DNA of 64,000 nt, taken from the NCBI RefSeq assembly GCF_007004725.1, contig NZ_ML660165.1, positions 62,001 to 126,000 of the forward strand, written 5' to 3'. This DNA comes from Aliikangiella coralliicola. Its GTDB lineage: Bacteria; Pseudomonadota; Gammaproteobacteria; Enterobacterales; Kangiellaceae. The number at the start of each line of letters is the position of its first letter. Position 1 is the first letter of the stretch. A model generated the notes under the pieces. The model ran no database searches. It saw nothing but the letters and a program-made list of their open reading frames with translations, and had not been told where the DNA came from. Positions 44,787 to 54,972 of this stretch are shown here, one piece after another. The position numbers and the translations under genes were made by a program.

Positions 44787-44940
44787 TGTTATTCTCTCGT
44801 AAGTTCAAAGCGAATAGGCACTTTGCCCTTGCGAGACTGAAATGTCAAATAACCCCGCCACAGCTTTGTTATTGGACAAGAGTGGCGTGTTGAAGAAATT
44901 TCACGCTGAAACGATTGTAGATTTTAACTAATACAGAAGT

Positions 44941-44961
44941 GGTAGCCCAATCATCGCTACC
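44941..44961 (-). terminator. Hairpin just after der
   Basis: GGTAGC (44941-44946) and GCTACC (44956-44961) form a 6-bp stem 9 bp downstream of the der stop. The T-run is weak. Confidence 0.4.
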
Positions 44962-44969
44962 GTTCCGGC

Positions 44970-46460
44970 TTATTTTTTCTTAGAAAGTTTTTTAATCTTT
45001 TTTCGGTTTCGCCGAGACTTTTCTAACAGCTCTTCGGTTACTTTCTTTTTACGTCCTTCATAAGGATTCTGGCTTTCTTTCAGTTCAAATTTGATTGGCG
45101 TACCTATGATTTTCAGCGCTTCCCTGAAACTCTTTTCCAGATAACGAATATAAGAATTCGGTAACGACTTAGTCTGATTGCCATGAATCACAATTCGAGG
45201 TGGATTGTGGCCGCCAGGGTGAGCAAAACGTAGCTTAATCTTAAATCGGCCACCCGCCGGTGGTTGATGTTTAGCAACGGCCATTTCTAAAATACGCGTC
45301 AGCTTTGAGGCATTCATTTTTACGCGAGCGCCCGCATATGCTTCATCTACCGCTTCCCATAAATGACCGACATTAGTGCCATGTAATGCCGAAATAAATT
45401 TCACCCGGGCAAAATCAGCAAAGTGCAGGCGGCGTGTAATCGCTTCTTTGACGTCAGTTCGTTTGTCTTCCGGTAAATTATCCCACTTATTAATACCGAG
45501 CACTAATGAGCGACCTGCATCAATCGCAAAACCGAGTAGATTTAAGTCTTGCTCTGTAATTCCTTCGCGAGCGTCAAAAATCATAATGACAACATTGGCA
45601 TCGTTGATCGCTTGCAGTGTTTTTAATACGGAAAACTTTTCGACGGCCTCATGCACTCGGCCTCGCTTTCTTACACCCGCCGTGTCGATCAGCGTATATT
45701 TTTTATCACGCCTTTCCATCTCAATATAAATGGAATCTCGCGTTGTACCCGGCATATCGTAAACGACGACTCGATCTTCGCCTAACATACGATTAACCAG
45801 AGTAGATTTACCAACATTAGGTCTTCCGATGATAGCGAGTTTGGGGCCGAGTTCTATTTCATCGGTTTTGGTCGACTCCTCACTTTCGGAATCAGCCGAG
45901 TCTTCCGCCGATGCTATCAGTTGCTCTTCTGAAAACTCAGGCGTTGGCTCAGGTTCAATTGCGCTGAGATTCGCTGCAGGCAGAATAACATCTTCAACCA
46001 GTCGACCAACACCGCGACCATGAGCAGCGGCAATCGCGGAAACAGACTCAAAACCAAGGGAGTAAAAATCGGTTAACACTGTGTTCTGATCAAAACCATC
46101 GACTTTATTCACAACAAGATTAATCGTTTTATTCTCTAACCTTAACTGTTGAGCAATGGATTCATCAATGGTCGTTAACCCATCTCTTGCGCTAACGATA
46201 AAAAGAACAATATCGGCTTCGCGAACGGCCTGCATTGACTGCTCAGCCATTAAACCATCAACCCCGACTTCACCACCGGTAATACCGCCGGTATCAATGA
46301 TGATAAAAGGATTATTTTGTAATTTAGCATGGCCGTATTGTCGATCACGAGTCAAGCCCGGCAGATCAGCTACCAGTGCATCTCGGGTACGAGTGAAACG
46401 ATTAAACAGCGTTGATTTACCAACATTGGGGCGCCCAACTAGCGCAATAACAGGCAACAT
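44970..46460 (-). CDS. der: Ribosome biogenesis GTPase Der (EngA)
   Basis: The 496-residue protein has two GTPase domains in tandem, each with P-loop GRPNVGKST (about 8-16 and 203-211), DxPG (DLPGLTRD and DMPGTTRD) and NKxD (NKVDG and NKWDN). A KH-like C-terminal domain ends in a Lys/Arg-rich tail. Der acts in assembly of the 50S subunit. The start is ATG 46460 (MLPVIALVGRPN) with AAGG 8 bp upstream; a longer frame would add 46 non-family residues. An acidic linker (about 165-200) separates the G domains. Confidence 0.95.
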   Translation of the reverse strand: MLPVIALVGRPNVGKSTLFNRFTRTRDALVADLPGLTRDRQYGHAKLQNNPFIIIDTGGITGGEVGVDGLMAEQSMQAVREADIVLFIVSARDGLTTIDESIAQQLRLENKTINLVVNKVDGFDQNTVLTDFYSLGFESVSAIAAAHGRGVGRLVEDVILPAANLSAIEPEPTPEFSEEQLIASAEDSADSESEESTKTDEIELGPKLAIIGRPNVGKSTLVNRMLGEDRVVVYDMPGTTRDSIYIEMERRDKKYTLIDTAGVRKRGRVHEAVEKFSVLKTLQAINDANVVIMIFDAREGITEQDLNLLGFAIDAGRSLVLGINKWDNLPEDKRTDVKEAITRRLHFADFARVKFISALHGTNVGHLWEAVDEAYAGARVKMNASKLTRILEMAVAKHQPPAGGRFKIKLRFAHPGGHNPPRIVIHGNQTKSLPNSYIRYLEKSFREALKIIGTPIKFELKESQNPYEGRKKKVTEELLEKSRRNRKKIKKLSKKK

Positions 46461-46900
46461 GATTAGAACCTTATGTGCATTTGAAACTACTCTACTTTTA
46501 ACCAATACGCTTGAACGCCGCACTTTAACATCACTATACGCCGTGTACACATTTAGCAGAATGGGTGTTGCATTGATGAAGTGTTGATTAAAACACAACG
46601 ATCAACAATCGTTTTTAAAGATAGCAGTTTAAGTAACAAATCTCTAAAAAGCGTATTTTAAAAAGAATACCTCGTGTTAAGGCATTGATGAAAACAATTT
46701 TATTAAGCAGACTCAACTAAGTCAGAGATAACTATTAAAGCTCGTCGACAAGGTATTCGGATAAACAAGGTATTTGGATAAACAAAGCACTTGAACAAAC
46801 AAAATACTTGGGCCAACGAGCATTTAATTTTAGCTGGATATTGATTATTGTCCTAAAAACTCGATTAACATAGAACAGCTTCAAACAAAATTGGCAACTG
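46461..46900. other. 440-bp region between bamB and der
   Basis: These two genes are often adjacent, but here they are spaced by 440 bp. It contains the 17-bp tandem array described separately and the inverted repeat GTTGAT (46583-46588)/ATCAAC (46601-46606). No gene was seen. Confidence 0.45.
46750..46817. repeat. 17-bp tandem repeat, four copies
   Basis: Units start at 46750, 46767, 46784 and 46801. Units 1 and 2 (AAGGTATTCGGATAAAC and AAGGTATTTGGATAAAC) differ at one base. Units 3 and 4 (AAAGCACTTGAACAAAC and AAAATACTTGGGCCAAC) are more diverged. The shared pattern is AArGyAyTyGrAyAAAC. Confidence 0.75.
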
Positions 46901-48037
46901 CTATTCTTGTTTTACCGCGTAAAGCGTTCCGCTATTTCCTAATAAAATAATCTTATCTTCGATAACCAATGGAGCTGCGCTAATCCCATCAGAATCAATT
47001 TGCTCTCGACTTAACATTTCTCCGTTCTGTCTGGAGAACCAATGAAGGTAACCTTCAAAATCTGCCGCCGCAACTTTGTCGCCAACGGCCACCGGTGGCG
47101 TTAACTGACGACGGTGTAAACTCTTCTGAGTCCACAGGATAATGCCATTGTCACGGTTAACCGCCGACACAAAACTGTTTTCGTGAGTCACTAATAATAT
47201 CAACTCTGAAACAGTAATTTCTTGAAAGGTCGACAATTCTCGCTGCCAATTTACCTCTCCATTGCGTGCGTCAAGGCTCGCTAAATTACCATTGTAGGAA
47301 GCTACATAAATGTTAGCACCGGCCACTTGAGGACGAATATCAACGTCAACCAGCTTTTGAATTTCAGAGCGACCAATCGGTGCAGTGATAGTTTTTTCCC
47401 AGGCCATTCTGCCATTCTGTAGAAGAAAAACAGCTAATTTTCCATTCGAAAATCCAGAAATAGCGCCACCACCAGCAATAACCGGCGACGAATTACCGCG
47501 CAAAGTTAAACTGGGAATAAGCTGATCGTAAAACCATTTTTGCTCACCGGTTTCGGCATCAAACGCTGTTATCTTGCCATCAACAGAATTAACAACAACG
47601 TAGCCATCGCCGATCGCAGGGCTTGATATCACTTCGCTGGAAACCGATTTGCGCCACTTGATACTGCCATCTTCTGCGCTTAACACAACAAGCTCACCGT
47701 GTTGAGTACCAACGGCAACAAGATCGTTAGCGACTGCCGGACCACCGCCAATTTCAGTTTCTAATTCAGTTCTCCAGACAATGTCGCCATTTTCGTGGTT
47801 AACCGCTGCAATTTGGCCAGAGTTTTCCGCAACAAATATTTTTCCGTAGGCGAATACTGGAGAGACTTTAACGGTTGTGTCAGTTGTGCCGTCGCCAATC
47901 GATACTGACCACAATTCTTCGGTTTCAAACTGGTTATCAAGCTCAACTAATGGGTCTGGTTCATAAATATCAACTTCGTCGCTACAACCTGACACCAATA
48001 TAACCGCAACAATTATTCCCCAGAAAATCAATCGCAT
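46901..48037 (-). CDS. bamB: BamB, outer-membrane assembly lipoprotein
   Basis: The 378-residue protein has a lipoprotein signal with lipobox LVSGC (Cys18). An eight-bladed PQQ-type beta-propeller follows, seen as repeated A-x-x-x-x-x-G-x-x-x-W motifs (for example AVNHENGDIVWRTEL, VLSAEDGSIKWRKSV, AFDAETGEQKWFYD). BamB is part of the BAM complex that inserts beta-barrel proteins. It overlaps the yfgM stop by one base (TAATG), as in many Gammaproteobacteria. Confidence 0.95.
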   Translation of the reverse strand: MRLIFWGIIVAVILVSGCSDEVDIYEPDPLVELDNQFETEELWSVSIGDGTTDTTVKVSPVFAYGKIFVAENSGQIAAVNHENGDIVWRTELETEIGGGPAVANDLVAVGTQHGELVVLSAEDGSIKWRKSVSSEVISSPAIGDGYVVVNSVDGKITAFDAETGEQKWFYDQLIPSLTLRGNSSPVIAGGGAISGFSNGKLAVFLLQNGRMAWEKTITAPIGRSEIQKLVDVDIRPQVAGANIYVASYNGNLASLDARNGEVNWQRELSTFQEITVSELILLVTHENSFVSAVNRDNGIILWTQKSLHRRQLTPPVAVGDKVAAADFEGYLHWFSRQNGEMLSREQIDSDGISAAPLVIEDKIILLGNSGTLYAVKQE

Positions 48038-48789
48038 TATTTGGCCGCCTCCTGAGGTTCTTTCGACTCAGTTTCAGATTCTGCCGAAGTCTCATCTTGT
48101 GAGGTTGCGGTGGCTTCAGCTTTTGCCGCAGTTTCAGACACTTCTTTGCTGATAAACGCCGCATCAGTTTTATTTAGCTCATCTATTTTTACCTGCAAAC
48201 TAGGATGACGCGCTGAGATCGCTGTATCAGCACTGGCCACTTTATAAGCTTCCAAAGCTTCTGTTTTTCGCTCTAACGCCATTAATGCGTCGCCTTTAAC
48301 CAGGCTTGCTAAGGTGTAATAACCTGACTCTTCATCAAGTGAAACCAACGTTAAGGCTTGCTGCGCTTTATCTTGCTGGATAAAAATTCTGGCTAGTCGA
48401 ATTTTCGCAATTGCAGCCAACTCGTTACCGGCATGGTTGTCAACAACCCAGGTCAATTCCGCGACAGCTTTACTCAAATCATCTGCTTCAACCGCTTGCT
48501 TCGCTAATTGAAAAGCAGCCAGAATCGCATAACTAGACTCTGGATATTGCGACTTTACGGCTAAAGCATTCTCAGTTAAGCCTTCTTTTTCTTCAGTCTT
48601 TAGACTATCGGTTACTTTAATATAAAGGTCAGACGCCGCTTCCTGATAAGCAACCTCTTGCTCAGTCCAATATTTCCATCCGCCAAACCCGGCTAGTCCA
48701 AGTACTGCGCCAACAATCAGTGGCGTACCATTGTCACTCCACCATTCTTTTAATTTTTCTACTTGTTGTTCTTCTGTATCGTAACTCAC
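48037..48789 (-). CDS. yfgM: YfgM-family TPR protein (SecYEG/BamB-linked)
   Basis: The 250-residue protein has an N-terminal cytoplasmic stretch (EEQQVEKLKEWWSDNG), one membrane segment (about 17-37, LIVGAVLGLAGFGGW), periplasmic TPR-like helices (about 45-205) and an Ala/Glu/Thr-rich tail (about 215-250). YfgM associates with the SecYEG translocon and periplasmic chaperones. It lies between hisS and bamB, the usual position. Confidence 0.9.
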   Translation of the reverse strand: MSYDTEEQQVEKLKEWWSDNGTPLIVGAVLGLAGFGGWKYWTEQEVAYQEAASDLYIKVTDSLKTEEKEGLTENALAVKSQYPESSYAILAAFQLAKQAVEADDLSKAVAELTWVVDNHAGNELAAIAKIRLARIFIQQDKAQQALTLVSLDEESGYYTLASLVKGDALMALERKTEALEAYKVASADTAISARHPSLQVKIDELNKTDAAFISKEVSETAAKAEATATSQDETSAESETESKEPQEAAK

Positions 48790-48904
48790 TGTAAACTCCT
48801 GATTTGTAAATCTTAAATTTGCTATATACTGTTAGTAATCTATGTCTGTCATTTCATTTGGCGACATAAATCAAGTTAATCTAATTTGGGTTGCTTTCAT
48901 CAGC

Positions 48905-50188
48905 CTAATCGCTTAGCAGACTCGGCAACTCGTTTAACAATTCTTGTTGGGTTAATGTTTTCTGCTCAATATTTTCACGTAAAAACTTCAAAGTGATATT
49001 TTGAGCCGCTACCTCATCTTCACCTAAAATTAATGCGATACGTGCCTTTGAACGATCAGCTCTTTTAAGCTGTTTCTTAAAATTTCCACCGCCGCAGTGC
49101 GCTTGCAGACGACAACTCGGAACTAAATCTCGCAGTTTCTCAGCAAATTGAATACCAGCTTGTTCGGCAGCATCTCCCAGCATGCACAAATAGACATCAA
49201 CCGGCGGCGAAAGTTTATCGCGGAATGCAGATTGTTGTTCCAACATTAAGATAATTCGCTCCAGGCCCATCGCAAATCCGCAACCTGTAGTCGCCTGTCC
49301 TCCTAACTGTTCGACTAATCCGTCGTAGCGCCCGCCGGCACAGATGGTTCCTTGAGAACCTAAGCTTGTCGTCACCCACTCAAAAACGGTGCGATTATAA
49401 TAATCCAATCCACGCACTAGTGTCGGGTTTATGCGGTATTGAATTCCGAGTGAATCCAGGCGACTGCAAACGCCTTCAAAATGAGTTTTGGAGGCCTCAT
49501 CAAGATGCTCATTCAACTTTGGCGCTGCAGCTATCAATTCAGCCATCGCGGGATTCTTGCTATCTAAAATTCTGAGAGGGTTAGAGTGCAAACGTCTCTG
49601 GCTATCTTCATCAAGGGAATCCTGATTTGCAGCAAAATACTCAACAAGAATCGCTTTATAAGCTTCTCGCGCCTGGTTACTACCTAACGAATTAAGCTGT
49701 AACTCAACTTCATCAGCAAACCCTAGTTTTTTCCATAAACGCGCTGTCAGTGCAATAAGTTCAACGTCTACGTCAGGCCCTTCCATACCGAAAGCCTCCG
49801 CGCCAAACTGAAAAAACTGACGGTAGCGTCCTTTTTGCGGGCGTTCTCTTCGAAACATTGGACCCATGTACCACAGGCGCTGTTGCTGGTTATAAAGCAA
49901 ACCATGCTGGATACCGGCACGAACACACGAAGCGGTGCCTTCAGGTCTTAGAGTAAGACTGTCTTCCCCTTTGTCCACGAAGGTATACATTTCTTTTTCA
50001 ACGATATCAGTGACTTCGCCAATTGACCGGCAAAAAAGCTGAGTATTTTCAACAATAGGCATACGAATTTCAGCATACCCATAACTTGCCGCAGTTTCTC
50101 GCAAGCAATTTTCCAGATACTGCCAAGTTGGCGAAGCATCGGGTAAACAGTCGTTCATGCCTTTGATGGCTTGAAATGCCTTAGTCAA
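48905..50188 (-). CDS. hisS: Histidyl-tRNA synthetase
   Basis: The 427-residue class II enzyme has motif 1 near the start ([13 protein letters not shown]), motif 2 ([20 protein letters not shown], about 113-132), the histidine motifs [15 protein letters not shown] and GGRYDGL, and a C-terminal anticodon-binding domain. It charges tRNA-His. There is no ATG upstream of this N-terminus. The family start matches TTG 50188, with AGGA 7 bp upstream. A further upstream TTG at 50215 would add nine residues. The gene begins the hisS-yfgM-bamB-der part of the conserved block. Confidence 0.93.
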   Translation of the reverse strand: MTKAFQAIKGMNDCLPDASPTWQYLENCLRETAASYGYAEIRMPIVENTQLFCRSIGEVTDIVEKEMYTFVDKGEDSLTLRPEGTASCVRAGIQHGLLYNQQQRLWYMGPMFRRERPQKGRYRQFFQFGAEAFGMEGPDVDVELIALTARLWKKLGFADEVELQLNSLGSNQAREAYKAILVEYFAANQDSLDEDSQRRLHSNPLRILDSKNPAMAELIAAAPKLNEHLDEASKTHFEGVCSRLDSLGIQYRINPTLVRGLDYYNRTVFEWVTTSLGSQGTICAGGRYDGLVEQLGGQATTGCGFAMGLERIILMLEQQSAFRDKLSPPVDVYLCMLGDAAEQAGIQFAEKLRDLVPSCRLQAHCGGGNFKKQLKRADRSKARIALILGEDEVAAQNITLKFLRENIEQKTLTQQELLNELPSLLSD

Positions 50189-50426
50189 AAGATTTCCTAC
50201 TCTGGTTAAAAACAAACGCGCAATTATAGCCTAATTTGTGCGAGGAAACAGGGGGAGAACCGCTTATTTTGATGTAAATAAGTCGTTATTTAATGAAATT
50301 ATGAGAAGTTTATGGAAATGCTATATGGCGAGTATTGCTATTCAACGATTGTATAGACTTGAAGCTCAAACAACTTAGAATCTGGAACTTCCAAACTGTT
50401 TGAGCGCGATTAATAACTTTGAATTC

Positions 50427-50813
50427 TTAATTAACAGAAAAACGTGGATTTTCAGTGGTCTCTACAGGGTTCTTAACTTGAACCTGTTTATTAAGATCCA
50501 GACCTAAGTGCTTGAATGAATACTGTAAAGAAACATTACGGGGTTTCATACCGCAATCGTCAGGACGAGTTCGAATCACTTCCAGCGCGTTATCGTCTTT
50601 ATCAGCAACAGCCACTTTAAAACTATTAAAAAATGTACAGCCGTATCCCACAGCTTGAATGGTAATAAAACCATCTTTTAGCTCATAATCAGCTAAAATA
50701 GCAACTTCCTGTTTAGTTTCAATTTGCGTCTCCTGAGAGAGCAACGGCGTATTACTGCACCCTAAAGTGATAAATGTCAAAAGTGCTAACGCACTTAATT
50801 GATAATACCTCAT
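50427..50813 (-). CDS. Small lipoprotein of unknown function
   Basis: The 128-residue protein has a lipoprotein signal with lipobox ITLGC (Cys19) and a small beta-rich mature part. Two or three Cys occur in AVGYGCTFFNSF and RPDDCGMKP. It lies within the 7-kb segment inserted between hisS and ispG. I do not recognise the family. Confidence 0.7.
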   Translation of the reverse strand: MRYYQLSALALLTFITLGCSNTPLLSQETQIETKQEVAILADYELKDGFITIQAVGYGCTFFNSFKVAVADKDDNALEVIRTRPDDCGMKPRNVSLQYSFKHLGLDLNKQVQVKNPVETTENPRFSVN

Positions 50814-51294
50814 CTTCTTTTCCCAAGTTTAAACGTGTCTTACACGTTTGTTTGTTACACAATTAAAGTTTCCATACCCTTTATAAACTCTGCCTAAATT
50901 CATGTTGTTGATCGAAGTCGTCGATCACGCCGTAAGTTACAAGAAGCATGCTGAGCAACTTGCCTGGGCAACATTTCATATCACGACAGTATTTTTATAA
51001 GGCCGTTATTATAATATTTAAGTCAATCAATTACAGAAGAATTGTTATCATTTTCAACAAATTTTGACCTATTTATTACAAATCAGAGATTTAAATTTAT
51101 TAAATCTCATCAATTAGTCTATTTAGCAGCTATTTATTTTCCACATAACGGTTCCCCTGTTGTTTGGTTGACCAAGAACATCACAAATTTAATGAGATGT
51201 TTTTCAAATAAAAGCCATATTTCAAAGTAAACAGCGCTAATTGAGTGTACAAGTCCAATTACTCAGTACCGATTAGTTTGTTACTTTATTCCAA
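50814..51294. other. 481-bp intergenic region
   Basis: It contains the hairpin GATCGA(agtcg)TCGATC at 50910-50926. A 62-codon plus-strand frame (51042-51230) has no family features or ribosome site. Otherwise AT-rich, with no gene seen. Confidence 0.4.
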
Positions 51295-53310
51295 TTAAAA
51301 AGGGCCAAGCACTTGAGAAATATCAGTTTGCATACCTGACCAAAGCTGATTTCCCTGGAAATAGTAAATAGCATCTGAATGAATCAGACTTCTACCCACT
51401 CCCCAGTGAACAGGATAACTTGTGGAGCCGTTAATTTCCGTGATCATTTCGCCACTTAGCGACAGATCTAGCTCATTATTTTCTAAACCAGATAATTCAA
51501 ATACAAATAGACCTGAATCAACCCATTCAATCTGATTACTAGCCTCATTTTTCTCATAACGATTTGCTGGAAAGGCAATTTGCTGCCGATCATCATCCAG
51601 TTGCAGCAAACTAATGCTTTTCAGATTTTGAGTAGCCTCTGTCCAGGAATTCCTGCCGCCAAGTACGATGCTGTTTTTTACCGCCGGTGCTTGAGGATTG
51701 CGAATATCGTAAAGTTCTATTTTTATACCGCCAACAAGATTGTTTTCAACTTGATGACCGATGCCGATTAACCAACCGTCAGCAACTGGATGTAAATACC
51801 TTGAAAATCCCGGCATTTCTAATTCGGCAGAGATAAAAGGTGTTTGTGGATCCGATAAATCAATTTCATAAAGTGGGTCAATTTGTTCAAAGGTGACGAT
51901 ATAGGCCTTATCCTCCACAAACCTGACGGCGAAAATATCTTCTCCCGGTTTTCCGATTGGCTCTGGAGAGGCAGAGTTTGGTAAAGTCGCAATGCTCTCT
52001 AATAAATTACCTGTCGACTCACTCATAACAAATAGTTGATGAACTCTTTGACCATCACTCCATTGGGAGGTTACGACTCGCAAGTTATCTTGATATTCGC
52101 TCATTCTAAAAGACGGTTCACTCCATCCTAAACTACCCTCGACAAAACCACTCGCTTTGTATTGAACACCATTTGGTTCGAGTGCAAATTTATGAATGCT
52201 GGTTCCTGAATTATCAACCACCCATGAAACCGAACCGCTCGCACCGATATAGAAATTATCAGTCGAACTATAGATGCCTTGAACATTTGCATTAAGACAC
52301 ACCGATGACTCAATGGAGCGGCTGTCCAGGTTAATGCTAGTGAGTGTAATCACATCCGCGTAGCCTTCATTGGGTTGCAAATCTCCAGCAACGAAGCAGT
52401 CTTCAGCAGTCACTAATGATCGAATACCCCCATCATTTACCTGGTAGTGTGGGAGTAAATCTGAAACTGGCGTTTTAATAATTAATCTTTCATTGGCAAT
52501 TCTCTCGGCCTCAGTTTGAGCGCTCATATTAAGCCCATCAACTTGCGGCACATAACGATTAACCAGATACAATTTATTGCCAACTTTGCGGCTTCCCTCC
52601 AGGTTTCCTTCGATCTCTATTTTCCACTCGAACTGAGGATCACTTTGATCGGTGACGTTATGCAAATTAACCACCGTTTTGCCGCTGGTCCAATTCCAGT
52701 CAGAATCGATCAAAATAGAAAACCATTCAAAATATCGGGTAGCAGACAAACTCACTAAATACTGAGCATTGCCTTGCGGGTGTAAATATATTCCGGTGAC
52801 ATCAATATCCGATTCACTATTCTCAATGGTCGCGACTTCTTCCGCTAAAGCATTTTCTGTTGTGGTTCGCATTACTCGAATGACCGGCTCGCTTGAATTA
52901 TGTGTTGTGGGAAAGTACCGGTCTTCAACCAGAAATAAATGAGTGCCATCAAATTTCAGGCGGTCATCTTCATCAACACCAAGCTCATGAACATTCGTTG
53001 TAGAAAACTGACTCTGTATTTGACCCGCGTCTGCCGTTTCGGCAAGCGCCAAAACCGAGCCAGAGCCACCTAGTCGCTGTCGGATGCCATTTTTAAGGTA
53101 TTGGGTAAATGCGTTCGAAGAAACCGATTGAAGTGGTTTGTTTTTAATTCCGGCTAGTGAGATCTTGGAATAGTCAATATTAATCGTTTCTTCATCACTG
53201 CTAGAAAAACTACAAGCCAACATGGAAGTTGCCAACAATGGGACCAAAATGATCTGAAAATGGCGCGCAATAGAATTATTTCGTTTCAGTTTTCTTATCG
53301 ACTCCATCAT
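51295..53310 (-). CDS. Beta-propeller lipoprotein (secreted Beta_propel family)
   Basis: The product (671 residues from ATG 53310) has a lipoprotein signal ending TSMLAC (about residue 33). A large beta-propeller follows, containing FSTTNVHELGVDEDDRLKFDG, the hallmark of the Beta_propel family of secreted proteins, and later VRFVEDKAYIVTFEQIDPLYEIDL (given as a pattern from about residue 455). Its role is unknown; relatives are extracytoplasmic and often calcium-binding. GCGAGG lies upstream of two adjacent ATG codons, so 53307 is an alternative start. Confidence 0.85.
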   Translation of the reverse strand: MMESIRKLKRNNSIARHFQIILVPLLATSMLACSFSSSDEETINIDYSKISLAGIKNKPLQSVSSNAFTQYLKNGIRQRLGGSGSVLALAETADAGQIQSQFSTTNVHELGVDEDDRLKFDGTHLFLVEDRYFPTTHNSSEPVIRVMRTTTENALAEEVATIENSESDIDVTGIYLHPQGNAQYLVSLSATRYFEWFSILIDSDWNWTSGKTVVNLHNVTDQSDPQFEWKIEIEGNLEGSRKVGNKLYLVNRYVPQVDGLNMSAQTEAERIANERLIIKTPVSDLLPHYQVNDGGIRSLVTAEDCFVAGDLQPNEGYADVITLTSINLDSRSIESSVCLNANVQGIYSSTDNFYIGASGSVSWVVDNSGTSIHKFALEPNGVQYKASGFVEGSLGWSEPSFRMSEYQDNLRVVTSQWSDGQRVHQLFVMSESTGNLLESIATLPNSASPEPIGKPGEDIFAVRFVEDKAYIVTFEQIDPLYEIDLSDPQTPFISAELEMPGFSRYLHPVADGWLIGIGHQVENNLVGGIKIELYDIRNPQAPAVKNSIVLGGRNSWTEATQNLKSISLLQLDDDRQQIAFPANRYEKNEASNQIEWVDSGLFVFELSGLENNELDLSLSGEMITEINGSTSYPVHWGVGRSLIHSDAIYYFQGNQLWSGMQTDISQVLGPF

Positions 53311-53597
53311 CGACCTCGCAATCAAGCATATACTATCAACCGTTTAGTTGGCGTGTGTTTCGTTACTTGTATCACGCCTGTTTGATTACAATTTACAAGT
53401 ATGCGATCTTATTATCTGTTGAAGAATTGATTAATTTTGTGAAATTCTGTAAAACTGACGTTATCCCTATGCTTTACAGTTTTTAACAATTACTCACTAG
53501 ATAATAATGGAAACATTAACGAAGCTGATGCACTATAGAGATCAATTTATTTCAAACATCATTGTTTCAACTTTAATCTCTCTGGGATGACTGACTG

Positions 53598-54482
53598 TTG
53601 TTAATTAGTTTCAAATCCATCTCATCCATATTTCTTTTGCTCATGTTTTTATCGGCAAGCGGCAGGCTGTTAGCAGAAGAGCCCTGCCAAAAAGAATCCG
53701 ATGATTGCACGGCGGTAGATACTTGGGCGTTTGGCGTCGCCACCGGCCTTGGTATCCGCACCAATCCGCTCGTCGACGGGGATGATATTCCACTGGTCAT
53801 CCTGCCTTCAATTAGCTATTACGGCGACAATTTTTTTATTAACAACCTGGATTTCGGATACACATTTCACCAATCAGAAGAGTGGATGTTCAGCCTGCTA
53901 GCTACCCCGAGTTATGACCGTGTATTTTTTGAACGCTGGGATGTCGGCAACATTCTGGTCAATTTATCCGCTACAGATGTCGGACTCACTGCAGGCGGAG
54001 ACACCGGTGATCCGCGAGATAACTTAACAGAAATTACGGGTTATGAACTGAAAGATCGAAAGTTTAGTATTCTCGGCGGGCTGGAAATCAGTAAGTTGTT
54101 AGAGCAAGGAGAAATTCAATTTAATATTCTTAGCGACTTAAGCGACATCCATTCAGGTAATGAAGTCAGGTTTGCCTGGACTCGACCAATTTTCAACCGA
54201 CAGTGGCAATCGACAATCGGTTTCACCTGGAAAGACAAAGCCATGACCGATTATTACTATGGTGTAGATGCTGACGAAATTGTTGACAACCGCGCAGCTT
54301 ATCAAGCGAAAGATAGCTTTAGCCCATTTATCAGGATTGCCTGGAAACAACAATCAACTGATGGCGACTTTTGGCGCTTCGGACTTGAGTACCAGAAGTT
54401 AGATAGCAGTATCAGTGATAGTCCTATTGTTGATAAAGATTATGTAATAACACTGTTTTTTGGGAAACAATTTAATTTTTAA
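53598..54482 (+). CDS. MipA/OmpV-family outer-membrane protein
   Basis: The 294-residue protein has a signal peptide (about 1-26, SSIFLLLMFLSASGRLLAEE) and a beta-barrel of alternating strands ending in aromatic FFGKQFNF, the typical outer-membrane C-terminus. N-terminal WAFGVATGLGIRTNPLVDGDDIPLVILPSISY (starting about 42) is the MipA/OmpV signature. The start is TTG 53598, since an in-frame TGA lies two codons upstream and no ATG is available. Genes for DUF3019, a regulator and a sensor kinase follow on the same strand. Confidence 0.85.
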   Translation: MLISFKSISSIFLLLMFLSASGRLLAEEPCQKESDDCTAVDTWAFGVATGLGIRTNPLVDGDDIPLVILPSISYYGDNFFINNLDFGYTFHQSEEWMFSLLATPSYDRVFFERWDVGNILVNLSATDVGLTAGGDTGDPRDNLTEITGYELKDRKFSILGGLEISKLLEQGEIQFNILSDLSDIHSGNEVRFAWTRPIFNRQWQSTIGFTWKDKAMTDYYYGVDADEIVDNRAAYQAKDSFSPFIRIAWKQQSTDGDFWRFGLEYQKLDSSISDSPIVDKDYVITLFFGKQFNF

Positions 54483-54535
54483 CTGAGAAAAATATTATTA
54501 AAAAGATAAACCGATTATACAAAATTGGTATTTTA

Positions 54536-54910
54536 ATGACTTGTTTGACTGTCTTGCCGCTGAAAGCAATTGCGGAACGACAAATAAACGAGCTAGGTTT
54601 ATTTTTGTCTCCAAATTTATGTCTGTTATCTCAAAAAGAGAGTCAGTGTGAGATCAAACTACACGTTCGCTGGCAAACTCAATCGCCTGGACACTACTGT
54701 ATTAAAGTATCCGATGAAAACCAGGTTTTACAGTGTTGGAAAAATACAAAGAACGCACAAACCGAAGTCGAACTAAAACTCAAAAATAACCTGAGTGTTT
54801 CTTTGATTGAGCAAGAATCCGAACAAAAAATTTATCAACAGACCGTCAGATTACAACGCCAGGTAGTTAAATACCGTCGGAAACGACGCAACCCGTGGCA
54901 ATTTTATTAA
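54536..54910 (+). CDS. DUF3019 protein, probably exported and starting upstream of the first ATG
   Basis: The 124-residue frame from ATG 54536 matches DUF3019 (LGLFLSPNLCLLSQKESQCEIKLHVRW, from about residue 20, then CIKVSDENQVLQCW and a basic C-terminus). From this ATG the hydrophobic leader is only MTCLTVLPLKAIA with no basic n-region. The frame stays open back to a TAA at 54473 and would add KKINRLYKIGIL, giving a normal signal peptide, but it contains no ATG, GTG or TTG. An ATT start (54494 or 54497) after the MipA stop is therefore possible. Function is unknown; DUF3019 genes are commonly found beside MipA and two-component genes. Confidence 0.75.
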   Translation: MTCLTVLPLKAIAERQINELGLFLSPNLCLLSQKESQCEIKLHVRWQTQSPGHYCIKVSDENQVLQCWKNTKNAQTEVELKLKNNLSVSLIEQESEQKIYQQTVRLQRQVVKYRRKRRNPWQFY

Positions 54911-54972
54911 AGTATCGAAAAGAACAAGTTGTCGGTACTCTCATGCAGGCCTGTTGATCTTAGGAGCTAACG

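Noticed and set aside
46750-46817. CRISPR array
   Set aside because: Units are contiguous without spacers, only 17 bp long and degenerate, and no cas genes are present.
51042-51230. 62-codon plus-strand frame as a gene
   Set aside because: AT-rich, no recognisable family, and no convincing ribosome site.
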